Source: Cyclobacteriaceae bacterium (GTDB lineage Bacteria > Bacteroidota > Bacteroidia > Cytophagales > Cyclobacteriaceae). From it: a DNA stretch of 64,000 nucleotides. Below the pieces are notes generated by a model that saw only the letters and a list, made by a program, of their open reading frames with translations, ran no database searches and was not told the DNA's origin. The stretch is taken from positions 186,001 through 250,000 of the forward strand of contig JANQPQ010000056.1 of NCBI GenBank assembly GCA_028285445.1, written 5' to 3'. Both the position numbers and the translations under genes were made by a program. Below, piece by piece: positions 16,720 to 24,062 of the stretch. Each line of letters opens with the position of its first letter. Positions within the stretch are counted from its first letter, which is position 1.

Positions 16720-17700
16720 ATGATAAGATTTTCCCTAACCCTTACTCTTTTAGGGTGCTTTTCTATTTTTAACAAGAGCGTTGCCCAAGAAAACTACCTG
16801 GACTATCATTCAAAAGTAATTGAATGTGAACAGCTAATTGTTGAAGGCAAATCAACTGCTGCCATTGAAAAGTATGACTCTCTTTTCAGTCAATTCGATT
16901 TCTTGTTTTTAAGAGATGTCAAAGTTGCAACTGAACTTAGCGCATATAAAAAAGAGCATGAATCAGCATTGAAGTTTATAAGGCCGGGGATCAAAGCTGG
17001 TTGGACACTAAAAAGCATAAACAAGAATGACAAGTTAAAGTCATTGCGGGAACACGTAGCATGGAAGAAAATCCTGTCTGAATATGATTCACTTCACCAG
17101 ATCTACTTATCAAGGCTCACCATTCCTGTGAAAGGACAAGTCCATGAAATGTTCAAAAAGGATCAGAAAAAAGCATTTGGAGCATTACTTAGAATTGGAC
17201 AAAAAGCACAAAACAAGTACGCAGAAAGAAAATTTGCCCCTCATAGCGAAAAGCAACTTGCACAGCTAGACAGTATTTTAAACCAACATGGTTATCCGGG
17301 AGAACAACTTATTGGAAATAATCTATGGACTTCCGTCATTTTATGTCATCATAACTCTATCTCTGTTAACTACAACTCAAAGGATACTTTATACCAACAA
17401 TTAAGGCCCAAATTGATGAGAGCCTTAAAACAAGGTGAAATATCACCATACGAATTTGCCCAAATAGAAGATTGGAGAACTGCTGGTCTAAGCGACCATG
17501 AATTAACGTTGTTTGGCTTCATCGGGAAAATTCCAGGCGCCTCTGAACTCGCAATGGTGAATAATAACCGGGCTCAAATTGGGTTAAGAAGCATTGAACT
17601 CAGAAACAAGCTAATTGACATTGAAAAGTCAACAGGGTTGAATTTCTATTTACCTAAAGGTTGGCAAAACGGGAAAATTACGGTTGCTAACAATCGATAA
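16720..17700 (+). CDS. Secreted protein with a DUF6624-like C-terminal domain
   Basis: A 326-residue protein with a signal peptide (about 1-22). The first half is helical and looks TPR-like. The second half (about 165-270) contains LDSILNQHGYPGEQLIGNN, several His in VILCHHNS and LKQGEISPYEFAQIEDWR, which resembles DUF6624 domains of Bacteroidota. The function of that family is unknown. The protein should be periplasmic. The gene ends 50 bases before a convergent two-component operon. Confidence 0.65.
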   Translation: MIRFSLTLTLLGCFSIFNKSVAQENYLDYHSKVIECEQLIVEGKSTAAIEKYDSLFSQFDFLFLRDVKVATELSAYKKEHESALKFIRPGIKAGWTLKSINKNDKLKSLREHVAWKKILSEYDSLHQIYLSRLTIPVKGQVHEMFKKDQKKAFGALLRIGQKAQNKYAERKFAPHSEKQLAQLDSILNQHGYPGEQLIGNNLWTSVILCHHNSISVNYNSKDTLYQQLRPKLMRALKQGEISPYEFAQIEDWRTAGLSDHELTLFGFIGKIPGASELAMVNNNRAQIGLRSIELRNKLIDIEKSTGLNFYLPKGWQNGKITVANNR

Positions 17701-17749
17701 GAAAAAAGACGTACTATCAAAACTCCTCCAGCTCGACTAAACTCCTCCA

Positions 17750-18442
17750 TCACTTTGCCAAAGCTTCCAATTTTTTAGCAACGATAACCTTATACATAGC
17801 ACTGACCGGGACTTTATTGTCTTCGATTAACAGGTGCGTTCGGGATGCTTTTGTAACTCGGTCCAAATTGGCAATGTATGACTTATGGGTGCGTTGAAAG
17901 CTTTCAGACAATTGGTCGGAAATATTAACCAGGGTCTCAGAGATAAGATACATTCTCGGATCTGTGAAAATCTTCAGATAATTTCCAAAACTCTGAATAT
18001 ACATGATTGACTTAAGTGAAATGTTAATAGGCACTCCATCATGTTTTATTTGCAGTTCCTCACCCCCATTTGCTTTCGTAGGCTCTGTTAATATTGATGC
18101 TGAAACCTTGTTTATCGCCTTCAAAAAGCGTTCGATCTTGATGGGTTTCAACAGGTAATCGACTACACCATAGTTATAGCTTTCCAATGCATACTCCGAA
18201 TAAGCCGTAGTCAAAATAACTTTCGGTTGTTTTATCATTGAGCGCAAAATTTCGATGCCATTGAGTTCAGGCATTTCTATGTCCAGAAAGATGAGATCAA
18301 GATCATTTTGCTGAGTAAAATTGATAAACTCAAGTGGATTCCCGGTACTAAGTACTACTTCCAGGTTGTCGATTTTAGAGCAATAATCTTCCAACACTTC
18401 ACGTGCTAATATTTCGTCATCTATAATGCCAACCTTAATCAT
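17750..18442 (-). CDS. LytTR response regulator (LytR/AlgR type)
   Basis: A 230-residue regulator with a receiver domain (DDEILAREVL; acceptor Asp in FLDIEMPELNG; Lys in DYLLKPIK) and a LytTR domain from about 125, with IMYIQSFGNYLKIF and SFQRTHKSYIANL. It overlaps the upstream kinase gene by 8 bases and is its cognate partner. It probably controls the divergent esterase genes at 19637-21563, because the operon and those genes share one 182-base promoter region. Confidence 0.93.
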   Translation of the reverse strand: MIKVGIIDDEILAREVLEDYCSKIDNLEVVLSTGNPLEFINFTQQNDLDLIFLDIEMPELNGIEILRSMIKQPKVILTTAYSEYALESYNYGVVDYLLKPIKIERFLKAINKVSASILTEPTKANGGEELQIKHDGVPINISLKSIMYIQSFGNYLKIFTDPRMYLISETLVNISDQLSESFQRTHKSYIANLDRVTKASRTHLLIEDNKVPVSAMYKVIVAKKLEALAK

Positions 18443-19454
18443 TAACTGCTGCTTTTAATCTTGAAACTGCTAAATCAATAGATAGGTTTACTTGATATCT
18501 TTCTTCTTTATCGTTAATCTCCAATGTGTGCGCGTTAGGATATAGGAGTTTCAAACGTCTTCTCACGTTTTCGAGGCCCAGTCCTACTCTATTCAATGAA
18601 GAAACCTTATAAGGCTTTGAGTTAGCTACATAGAAATTAAGAGTGGCATTTTTTATGGTCACAGAAATATCGATGGCACTCTGTTCATTTGTACTCTGCG
18701 CACCATATTTAACAGCATTTTCAACAAATGGGATTAACAGCATGGGAGAAATTCTTAGCTCCGATACCTCTCCTCCTATTTGGAATTCAACCTTACAACG
18801 TTCACCCAATCTTTTTTCCTCCAGCAGCAAGTAGTTTTCTATAAATTTCAGCTCCTCCCTCAACAAAACAGTCTCTTTCTTAGAACTCTCTAATTGATAT
18901 CTCAATAATTCTGAAAGCTGCATCACCAGGTCAGGAGTCTCTGATGATTGTTGTCTGGAAAGGGCATAAATACTATTTAGCGAATTAAACAAAAAGTGAG
19001 GGTTCACCTGCTCCTTTAAATAGTTAAGCTCCATTTCCTTTTGCAGTTTTTCTTTCTCATCACTTTCCCTTCGGAATATGATATTCCGCCTTAAAAGAAA
19101 AGCAGCCATTCCAGCTCCGGTAGTATACACAAGAAAGGAAAACATTTTAGCAGCCTCAGGCCAATTGGTTTGAGGATAGATCTTCAAATAGGCCCCAAAC
19201 AAAATACTTCCGGCAAGCAGAGGTACATATGCAAAATATCTTTTCCTATCAAAAAGATATGGGATCAAAACAAAGTGGTTTATCCATATCACAACCATGA
19301 TGGAAAAGGCATAATCAAGTCCCCATACATAATAAGACAAAGCCGTGTCATATCGATCTCTGAAGGTCCATCCACTTAGTAGCTCAAGGATGAACACCAA
19401 TACAAAGGCTCCGATGTTAATTAGGATTGTATTCCTTAATGATTTTCTAAACAT
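18435..19454 (-). CDS. LytS-type sensor histidine kinase
   Basis: A 339-residue kinase with about four membrane helices (12-135), a short coiled coil and a His_kinase domain with the phospho-acceptor His in QVNPHFLFNSLNS and the ATP-binding FVENAVKYG. The membrane part has no obvious sensor domain, so the signal may come from the membrane or lipids. It is the first gene of the two-gene operon. Confidence 0.93.
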   Translation of the reverse strand: MFRKSLRNTILINIGAFVLVFILELLSGWTFRDRYDTALSYYVWGLDYAFSIMVVIWINHFVLIPYLFDRKRYFAYVPLLAGSILFGAYLKIYPQTNWPEAAKMFSFLVYTTGAGMAAFLLRRNIIFRRESDEKEKLQKEMELNYLKEQVNPHFLFNSLNSIYALSRQQSSETPDLVMQLSELLRYQLESSKKETVLLREELKFIENYLLLEEKRLGERCKVEFQIGGEVSELRISPMLLIPFVENAVKYGAQSTNEQSAIDISVTIKNATLNFYVANSKPYKVSSLNRVGLGLENVRRRLKLLYPNAHTLEINDKEERYQVNLSIDLAVSRLKAAVND

Positions 19455-19517
19455 GTATCCATTTGAAAGCCAGATAAATATACCATCTGCGTCTAAGAGT
19501 TATCTGAATTATTGTAC

Positions 19518-19531
19518 GACATCGTGATGTC
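19518..19531. promoter_or_regulatory. Perfect palindrome in the divergent kinase/esterase promoter region
   Basis: GACATC at 19518-19523 and GATGTC at 19526-19531 are exact reverse complements around GT. The site is between the LytS start (19454) and the esterase start (19637). It is a candidate regulator site, though known LytTR sites are usually direct repeats. Confidence 0.4.
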
Positions 19532-19592
19532 AATGACGAATTGAGTTCATCATTTAATTCTTGTGTTTATCCTAATAATCAATTTAGGAGCC

Positions 19593-19609
19593 GAATGTAG
19601 CATACATTC
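19593..19609. promoter_or_regulatory. Second palindrome close to the esterase start
   Basis: GAATGT (19593-19598) and ACATTC (19604-19609) are exact reverse complements with a 5-base spacer. The site ends 27 bases before the esterase ATG, where a regulator would cover the transcription start or early leader. Confidence 0.4.
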
Positions 19610-19636
19610 ACTCATCACTAACAAATACGAGTAATT

Positions 19637-20797
19637 ATGATAAACAAAATTGGCATTCTGCTTTTGATACTTGCATTGACATTGGTTTTCGGTTCATGCC
19701 ATGCTCAAAATCAAACATCAATAAACAATGACCCGACAGAGCAAAGTGAACCAGCAGTTACCTTGGGCAAGGTATCTTCGCTTCAGTCGAACGTATTGAA
19801 CAAAACTGTTCCACTATCAATCCATTTACCTGCCGATTACGATAATTCCAAAAAAACCTATCCGGTGCTGTATATGATGGATGCAGACTACCGCGCTCGT
19901 TTCGCCATGTTAGCTTCTACATTAGACTACATGAGTGAGTCACAACAAATACCTGAGATGATTATCATTGGAGTAGATCTACCTGAAGGAAATAGAATTT
20001 TGCTACCAACCAGGGAAAATCAAGACACAACAATTCCAGATGGTTATATTAACTTCCTGGAAACAGAACTGATTCCGCATGTTGACAATAAATACCGGAC
20101 CGCTCCATTCAAATTGCTATTAGGCACCTCTAACAGTGCGTTTTTCAGTGTTTACACCTTGCTCAACAACCCCAGTCTGTTTAATGGCTATTTTGCCAGC
20201 AGCCCATCACTTATGCACATACCTGAGGTGCTTCAACAAAAAATAGAAACAGGTCCGTTAAAGCATGATACCGAAAGCAGGTTTCTGCATATCATTTACA
20301 GCGATGATGAGGGCTTGACAAATACCGTTTCTGAATTCTCTCGTGTTTTAGAGGACCATAAACCTGAGAGTTTTACCTATAAAGTGGATGAATTGGTTAA
20401 CCAGGGTCATGTGCCAGCAATGGATTTCACACAGTACCTTACTGCACTATACCCTGACTTTAATCCCCTGGAAGACTTGAACACATTGGATAAAGTGACA
20501 CAACATTTCGATAAGTTATCAAAACGATACGGGTATGAAATGCTTCCACCGGTATCGACTTTATTTAGGCTTGGTGCTAACATGATAAACAGACAGGAGG
20601 ATTTGGTTGCCGGAGAAAAAATCTTTCAATATTCCCTCCAGGTGTACCCTGAAAAAAAGGAATCTTATCTCGGAATGGGTGTTGTACGCAGAGATCAAGG
20701 TCAGCTTGAAAGTGCTAAGGAAATGTTCGAGAAAGCACTGACAATTGACCCTGATTATAGACTTGCTAAAAGGCTGCTAGATAGGCTCCAGCAATGA
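19637..20797 (+). CDS. Esterase-D-like alpha/beta hydrolase lipoprotein with TPR tail
   Basis: A 386-residue protein with a lipoprotein leader ending in FGSC. The esterase part (about 45-280) has the usual HLPADYDNSKKTYPVLYMMD opening block; the nucleophile is expected at Ser165 in LLGTSNS (the usual motif is GxSxGG), and a late His in NQGHVPAMD may complete the triad. The last 80 residues form one or two TPR units. Such proteins are usually annotated as putative esterases of the siderophore hydrolase type. The substrate is unknown. Its stop lies two bases before the next esterase ATG, so the two form an operon. Confidence 0.85.
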   Translation: MINKIGILLLILALTLVFGSCHAQNQTSINNDPTEQSEPAVTLGKVSSLQSNVLNKTVPLSIHLPADYDNSKKTYPVLYMMDADYRARFAMLASTLDYMSESQQIPEMIIIGVDLPEGNRILLPTRENQDTTIPDGYINFLETELIPHVDNKYRTAPFKLLLGTSNSAFFSVYTLLNNPSLFNGYFASSPSLMHIPEVLQQKIETGPLKHDTESRFLHIIYSDDEGLTNTVSEFSRVLEDHKPESFTYKVDELVNQGHVPAMDFTQYLTALYPDFNPLEDLNTLDKVTQHFDKLSKRYGYEMLPPVSTLFRLGANMINRQEDLVAGEKIFQYSLQVYPEKKESYLGMGVVRRDQGQLESAKEMFEKALTIDPDYRLAKRLLDRLQQ

Positions 20798-20798
20798 C

Positions 20799-21563
20799 AT
20801 GTGGCATCACTTGTCGAAGGCAATGAGAGACTACAACTTCACATTTCTGGTGCTAGTGCTTGCTAGCATTATAAGCGCTTGTAATACAAACAGTCAGAAA
20901 GCAGAAAACAATAGTTTACGAACTTCTGAGGTTCTGGAGCCGATGGCATATGAAATGCCTAGAACCCAGGTCATTCAGATCAGTAATTCCGAAACGGATA
21001 CACTTAATACGCTTTACATAAAACTGCCGGAAGGATATGAAGAAAACACAGATTTAAAATACCCAGTAATCTATTTTACACACCCGGTACAGCATATCGA
21101 AATATTATCTGCAGCCGCTGAATATCAGATACAAGACGTTATTTTGGTTGGCATTTCCTGGCAAAAAGGAATGACGTTTTGGAAGACAGATAGCTATCTG
21201 AATTTTATTCGCAACGATGTGTTTGAGATGATCGAAAACAACTATCGAGCTGATGCCGGCAGACGCACCTATTTCGGATATTCCGCTGGTGCTTTGGTTG
21301 GCGCTTACATATTGTCGAAACACCCCAATACCTTTGAAAATTTTATCCTTGGTAGTCCGGCTTTAGGCGTTAATCTCGATTTTACCTGGGAAATTTATGA
21401 ACTTGAGTCTACCCCGGCCAACGAACGCAGAAAATTAAATGCAAATGTTTTCGTATCATATGGCACATTGGAGGGTGACGATATCCCGCATTTCGAAAAA
21501 TATATTACCATGCTTAAAAACTTAAACGATGAGAGTTTAATGTTACACCATGTTGTAGGGTGA
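20799..21563 (+). CDS. Esterase-like lipoprotein, apparently frameshifted near its end
   Basis: A 254-residue product. A second ATG at 20823 gives an equally good lipoprotein leader ending in IISAC. The fold matches the gene before it: KLPEGYEENTDLKYPVIYF, the nucleophile Ser162 in FGYSAGALVG and GTLEGDD. The frame stops at LHHVVG, just before the place where the catalytic His block is expected. One G fewer in the GGG run at 21558-21560 would continue the protein as GDHQTSFPMT, the usual His-containing end. Either the gene is broken or the base is an assembly error. Confidence 0.8.
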   Translation: MWHHLSKAMRDYNFTFLVLVLASIISACNTNSQKAENNSLRTSEVLEPMAYEMPRTQVIQISNSETDTLNTLYIKLPEGYEENTDLKYPVIYFTHPVQHIEILSAAAEYQIQDVILVGISWQKGMTFWKTDSYLNFIRNDVFEMIENNYRADAGRRTYFGYSAGALVGAYILSKHPNTFENFILGSPALGVNLDFTWEIYELESTPANERRKLNANVFVSYGTLEGDDIPHFEKYITMLKNLNDESLMLHHVVG

Positions 21564-21633
21564 CCATCAAACATCATTTCCTATGACTACAATACGCAGT
21601 ATCTATTGGTTATCAGGCCTGATAAAAGAATAG
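21562..21633 (+). pseudogene. Out-of-frame C-terminal end of the esterase
   Basis: In the +1 frame the sequence after the stop reads DHQTSFPMTTIRSIYWLSG and ends at TAG 21631-21633. This is the normal C-terminal block of the esterase family, with the catalytic His near its start. It confirms that the esterase originally ended at 21633. Confidence 0.75.
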
Positions 21634-21661
21634 CGGATCAAAATTTATTTATTCCATCCAA

Positions 21662-21865
21662 GGTTGGTGTTCTTCACCAACCCACTTTTCCCCACAACCA
21701 ATAGCCCGCGCCCAAGCAGGTAACGAACATTCTCTAATTAAAGGAGTTGTCAAAAACGCAGGGATTAAACTGCAAAAAATAGCGCATACATTTCTCGGAT
21801 ACAGGGTAATATAGGATCGCTGATAATGAATATATTGTGATACTGTTAAAAGGATCGTTAGCGAT
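21662..21865 (+). repeat. Long intergenic element, copy L
   Basis: A perfect hairpin GGTTGGTG/CACCAACC (21662-21682) comes first, then GCCCGCGCCCAAGCAGG and ACATTCTCTAA, related to the middle of B and C. A diverged 3' box (GATAATGAATATATTG) follows, and then ATCGTTAGCGAT (21854-21865), 15 bases before the next ATG. The hairpin stem differs in sequence from B and C but is fully paired. Confidence 0.5.
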
Positions 21866-21880
21866 AAAAATCACACAGCA

Positions 21881-22972
21881 ATGAAAAACCCCATCTATCT
21901 CTTAGCACTGGCATTAGCCCTTTACTCGTGTTCCTCTTCCGATAGCTCTTCCGAATCTGAGAGCGCAGCAGATGTTGAGGAAGAAATACCGGTTGCTACC
22001 TCTGTTGAGAATGCTATTGAAGAAAACGATGCCTCCACTGCCTATGAACTTTTAACCAACAATGAATTCAGTGAAGGAAAGCTGGAATTGTCGGAAGATG
22101 TAATCTTATGGTATAAGAATGATCCTAATTTCTTTTCCTGGTTTGTCTCAAAATCAAAGATCCAGGAAGGCCCTTCGTATTACTATCTCACAGAACTTGT
22201 TTTAAAAGATTTAACATCGGAAGTTCCTGGTAATGAACTTTTGATTTACGCAGGCCACACACCATACACATATATAGATGCATACTCAATAGCTCCCAGT
22301 CAGGATATACTAGCGGAGAAAATTCTAGAAACCGAACTCGATGGATCTCGTCCGGACGAAGTGATATCGGTAGATCCGGCGCCTGATGAACCAAACCTTG
22401 GAGTAACCAGTAAATTTAAAATCAAGAATGACACCTACAATATCCTGACCTTAGACCCAGCATCCGAAGGGGCGGAATCAGGTCAAAATGTTGAGGGTTG
22501 GGAATACTTGCTTAACAAGAGGTGGTATGTTCTTTTAAAAGATTCTGTTGATGGGAAAAGAAAATACATTGAGCCTGCGTGCCTATCTACCACAGCCCTG
22601 CTTGAGTTTTCTGGTGAAGGGACAATTGAAAAACTGAATATTGGTGCCGGTCAAGATATGCTTGAATATGTGGTACGATCAATACAAAATAGTGAAGCTG
22701 GCTTGAGTATTAAATTCTCAAGAACCTCAGAAGGTAAAAGTCAGGGATTAACTATTACACCGTCAGAGGTGATGGCAGATTCAGAACGCGATTTAATCTC
22801 AGTAGAATCCAAAGATATCAACGAGTTGTTGCTTGGTTATTATCCGGAAAACATAGTGGAACTGAACAAACAAGCGTTAGAGTATATCGCAGATGAAAAT
22901 GAACTAATGAGCTACTTGAGAGAAAATAATCTGCTCGACAAATTACCCTGTGAAGAAGAGGAAGAATGCTAG
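21881..22972 (+). CDS. Lipoprotein of unknown function
   Basis: A 363-residue lipoprotein: the leader ends in LYSC and a Ser/Glu/Asp-rich linker (SSSDSSSESESAAD) follows. The rest is acidic and of mixed alpha/beta character. A central part (about 130-230) with LLIYAGHTPYTYI and ACLSTTALLEF is not recognised. The C-terminus (PCEEEEEC) has two Cys. It is a single gene between copies L and M, probably exposed in the periplasm or on the outer membrane. Confidence 0.65.
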   Translation: MKNPIYLLALALALYSCSSSDSSSESESAADVEEEIPVATSVENAIEENDASTAYELLTNNEFSEGKLELSEDVILWYKNDPNFFSWFVSKSKIQEGPSYYYLTELVLKDLTSEVPGNELLIYAGHTPYTYIDAYSIAPSQDILAEKILETELDGSRPDEVISVDPAPDEPNLGVTSKFKIKNDTYNILTLDPASEGAESGQNVEGWEYLLNKRWYVLLKDSVDGKRKYIEPACLSTTALLEFSGEGTIEKLNIGAGQDMLEYVVRSIQNSEAGLSIKFSRTSEGKSQGLTITPSEVMADSERDLISVESKDINELLLGYYPENIVELNKQALEYIADENELMSYLRENNLLDKLPCEEEEEC

Positions 22973-22998
22973 CAAATTGCAAATTCACTACTTAGGTA

Positions 22999-23037
22999 TT
23001 CGTTCACCTACCACCAAGTAACTGCTGTGCTTTCTAC
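22999..23037 (+). repeat. Second repeat type, copy M
   Basis: TACCACCAAGTAACTG and GTGCTTTCTACCA match the blocks of copies H and J. It follows a single gene, as the other copies do. Confidence 0.4.
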
Positions 23038-23105
23038 CAAATTCTGCTCGTGCTAGATTTATCCAGAATGGTGCAGTTTGAGTCCGATTCTTTCATGCAG
23101 CCAAA

Positions 23106-23900
23106 ATGAAAATAACCGCACTAACATCTTTCTGCGTGGATTTCTTTCCAGAATTGGATAAAATATACGTAGGAGGAAATTCTCTAAACTATGCTGCCCA
23201 ATGCAAAATTTTGGGGCATGAGGATGTTTCAGTAATTGGTGCAACTGGGAAAGACAGATTTGGAAAACTAATTGAAAACTATTTAGAAAAATTAAACATT
23301 GATCGCTCTGGCTTATATCAAATTGATGAACCCACGGCATCAAATAGAATCTTTATTGACGAAAAGGGCGACAGATATTTCAAAGACAATAGCTGGAACG
23401 GAGGGGCATTTGACAAGTTTAGGTTATCGGAAGAAGATTGGAATTTAGTAGCAGACAGTAGCATTGTTGCAATGCCAGCCGGAGACCCAAACTTGACAGA
23501 ACTATTAAAAAGGCGAAACGAAAATCAATTAATAGCTATTGACTTCTTAGACTACTTGGGAACTGATTTTATCAAACAACATATAGACAATATCGACATC
23601 GTTTTTCTAAGTGCTAAGGAAGAAATGTTAGATGAACTTCAAGAACTTTCTTTTCAAAAGGGAAAGCTGATTGTACCGACTTTAGGAGCAGAAGGTAGTG
23701 TAGCCTTTTTTGAAAATAGAAGATACCACCAAAAAGCAATTGAAGTTGATACCATTGTTGATACCACTGGTTGCGGAGATGCTTTTCAAGCGGCTTTTAC
23801 TGTCGAATGGTTAGAAACCAAAGACATAGAAAAGTCACTAAAATCAGGTTCAATTGCCGCTAGTAAAGTTCTGAAATTTATCGGTGGAGTTGAACAATAG
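23106..23900 (+). CDS. PfkB-family carbohydrate kinase (fructoselysine-kinase-like)
   Basis: A 264-residue ribokinase-fold enzyme. The early GGNSLNYA motif (about 23) and the C-terminal DTTGCGDAFQAAF signature with the catalytic Asp are both intact. The short length and the opening ITALTSFCVDFFPE recall FrlD-type fructoselysine 6-kinases, but the sugar cannot be settled from sequence. It should phosphorylate a sugar or nucleoside with ATP in the cytoplasm. No deglycase or transporter lies next to it, as there would be in an frl operon. Confidence 0.85.
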   Translation: MKITALTSFCVDFFPELDKIYVGGNSLNYAAQCKILGHEDVSVIGATGKDRFGKLIENYLEKLNIDRSGLYQIDEPTASNRIFIDEKGDRYFKDNSWNGGAFDKFRLSEEDWNLVADSSIVAMPAGDPNLTELLKRRNENQLIAIDFLDYLGTDFIKQHIDNIDIVFLSAKEEMLDELQELSFQKGKLIVPTLGAEGSVAFFENRRYHQKAIEVDTIVDTTGCGDAFQAAFTVEWLETKDIEKSLKSGSIAASKVLKFIGGVEQ

Positions 23901-23911
23901 TAGAAAGCTAC

Positions 23912-24018
23912 GTACAACAAGTGTAGGAGATAATGCTTGTTCTGTCTTTCTCTTCTTAAAATTCGCACGGATTTTGTACTTGCTAAGTTGAGTACTTCCG
24001 TAACTGCTAATGTTAGCG
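23912..24018 (+). repeat. attC-like candidate between the PfkB and HEAT genes
   Basis: It starts with GTACAACAAGTG (23912 on) and ends with GCTAATGTTAGCG (to 24018), giving about 107 bases, within the usual attC range. The 7-base ends GTACAAC and GTTAGCG are of the cassette-core kind. Internal pairing is not clear by eye, so this is a weak candidate. Confidence 0.3.
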
Positions 24019-24062
24019 GCCGGGCAAGAAAACGCTCTTGGATGTAAAGGGCATATTTTAAT

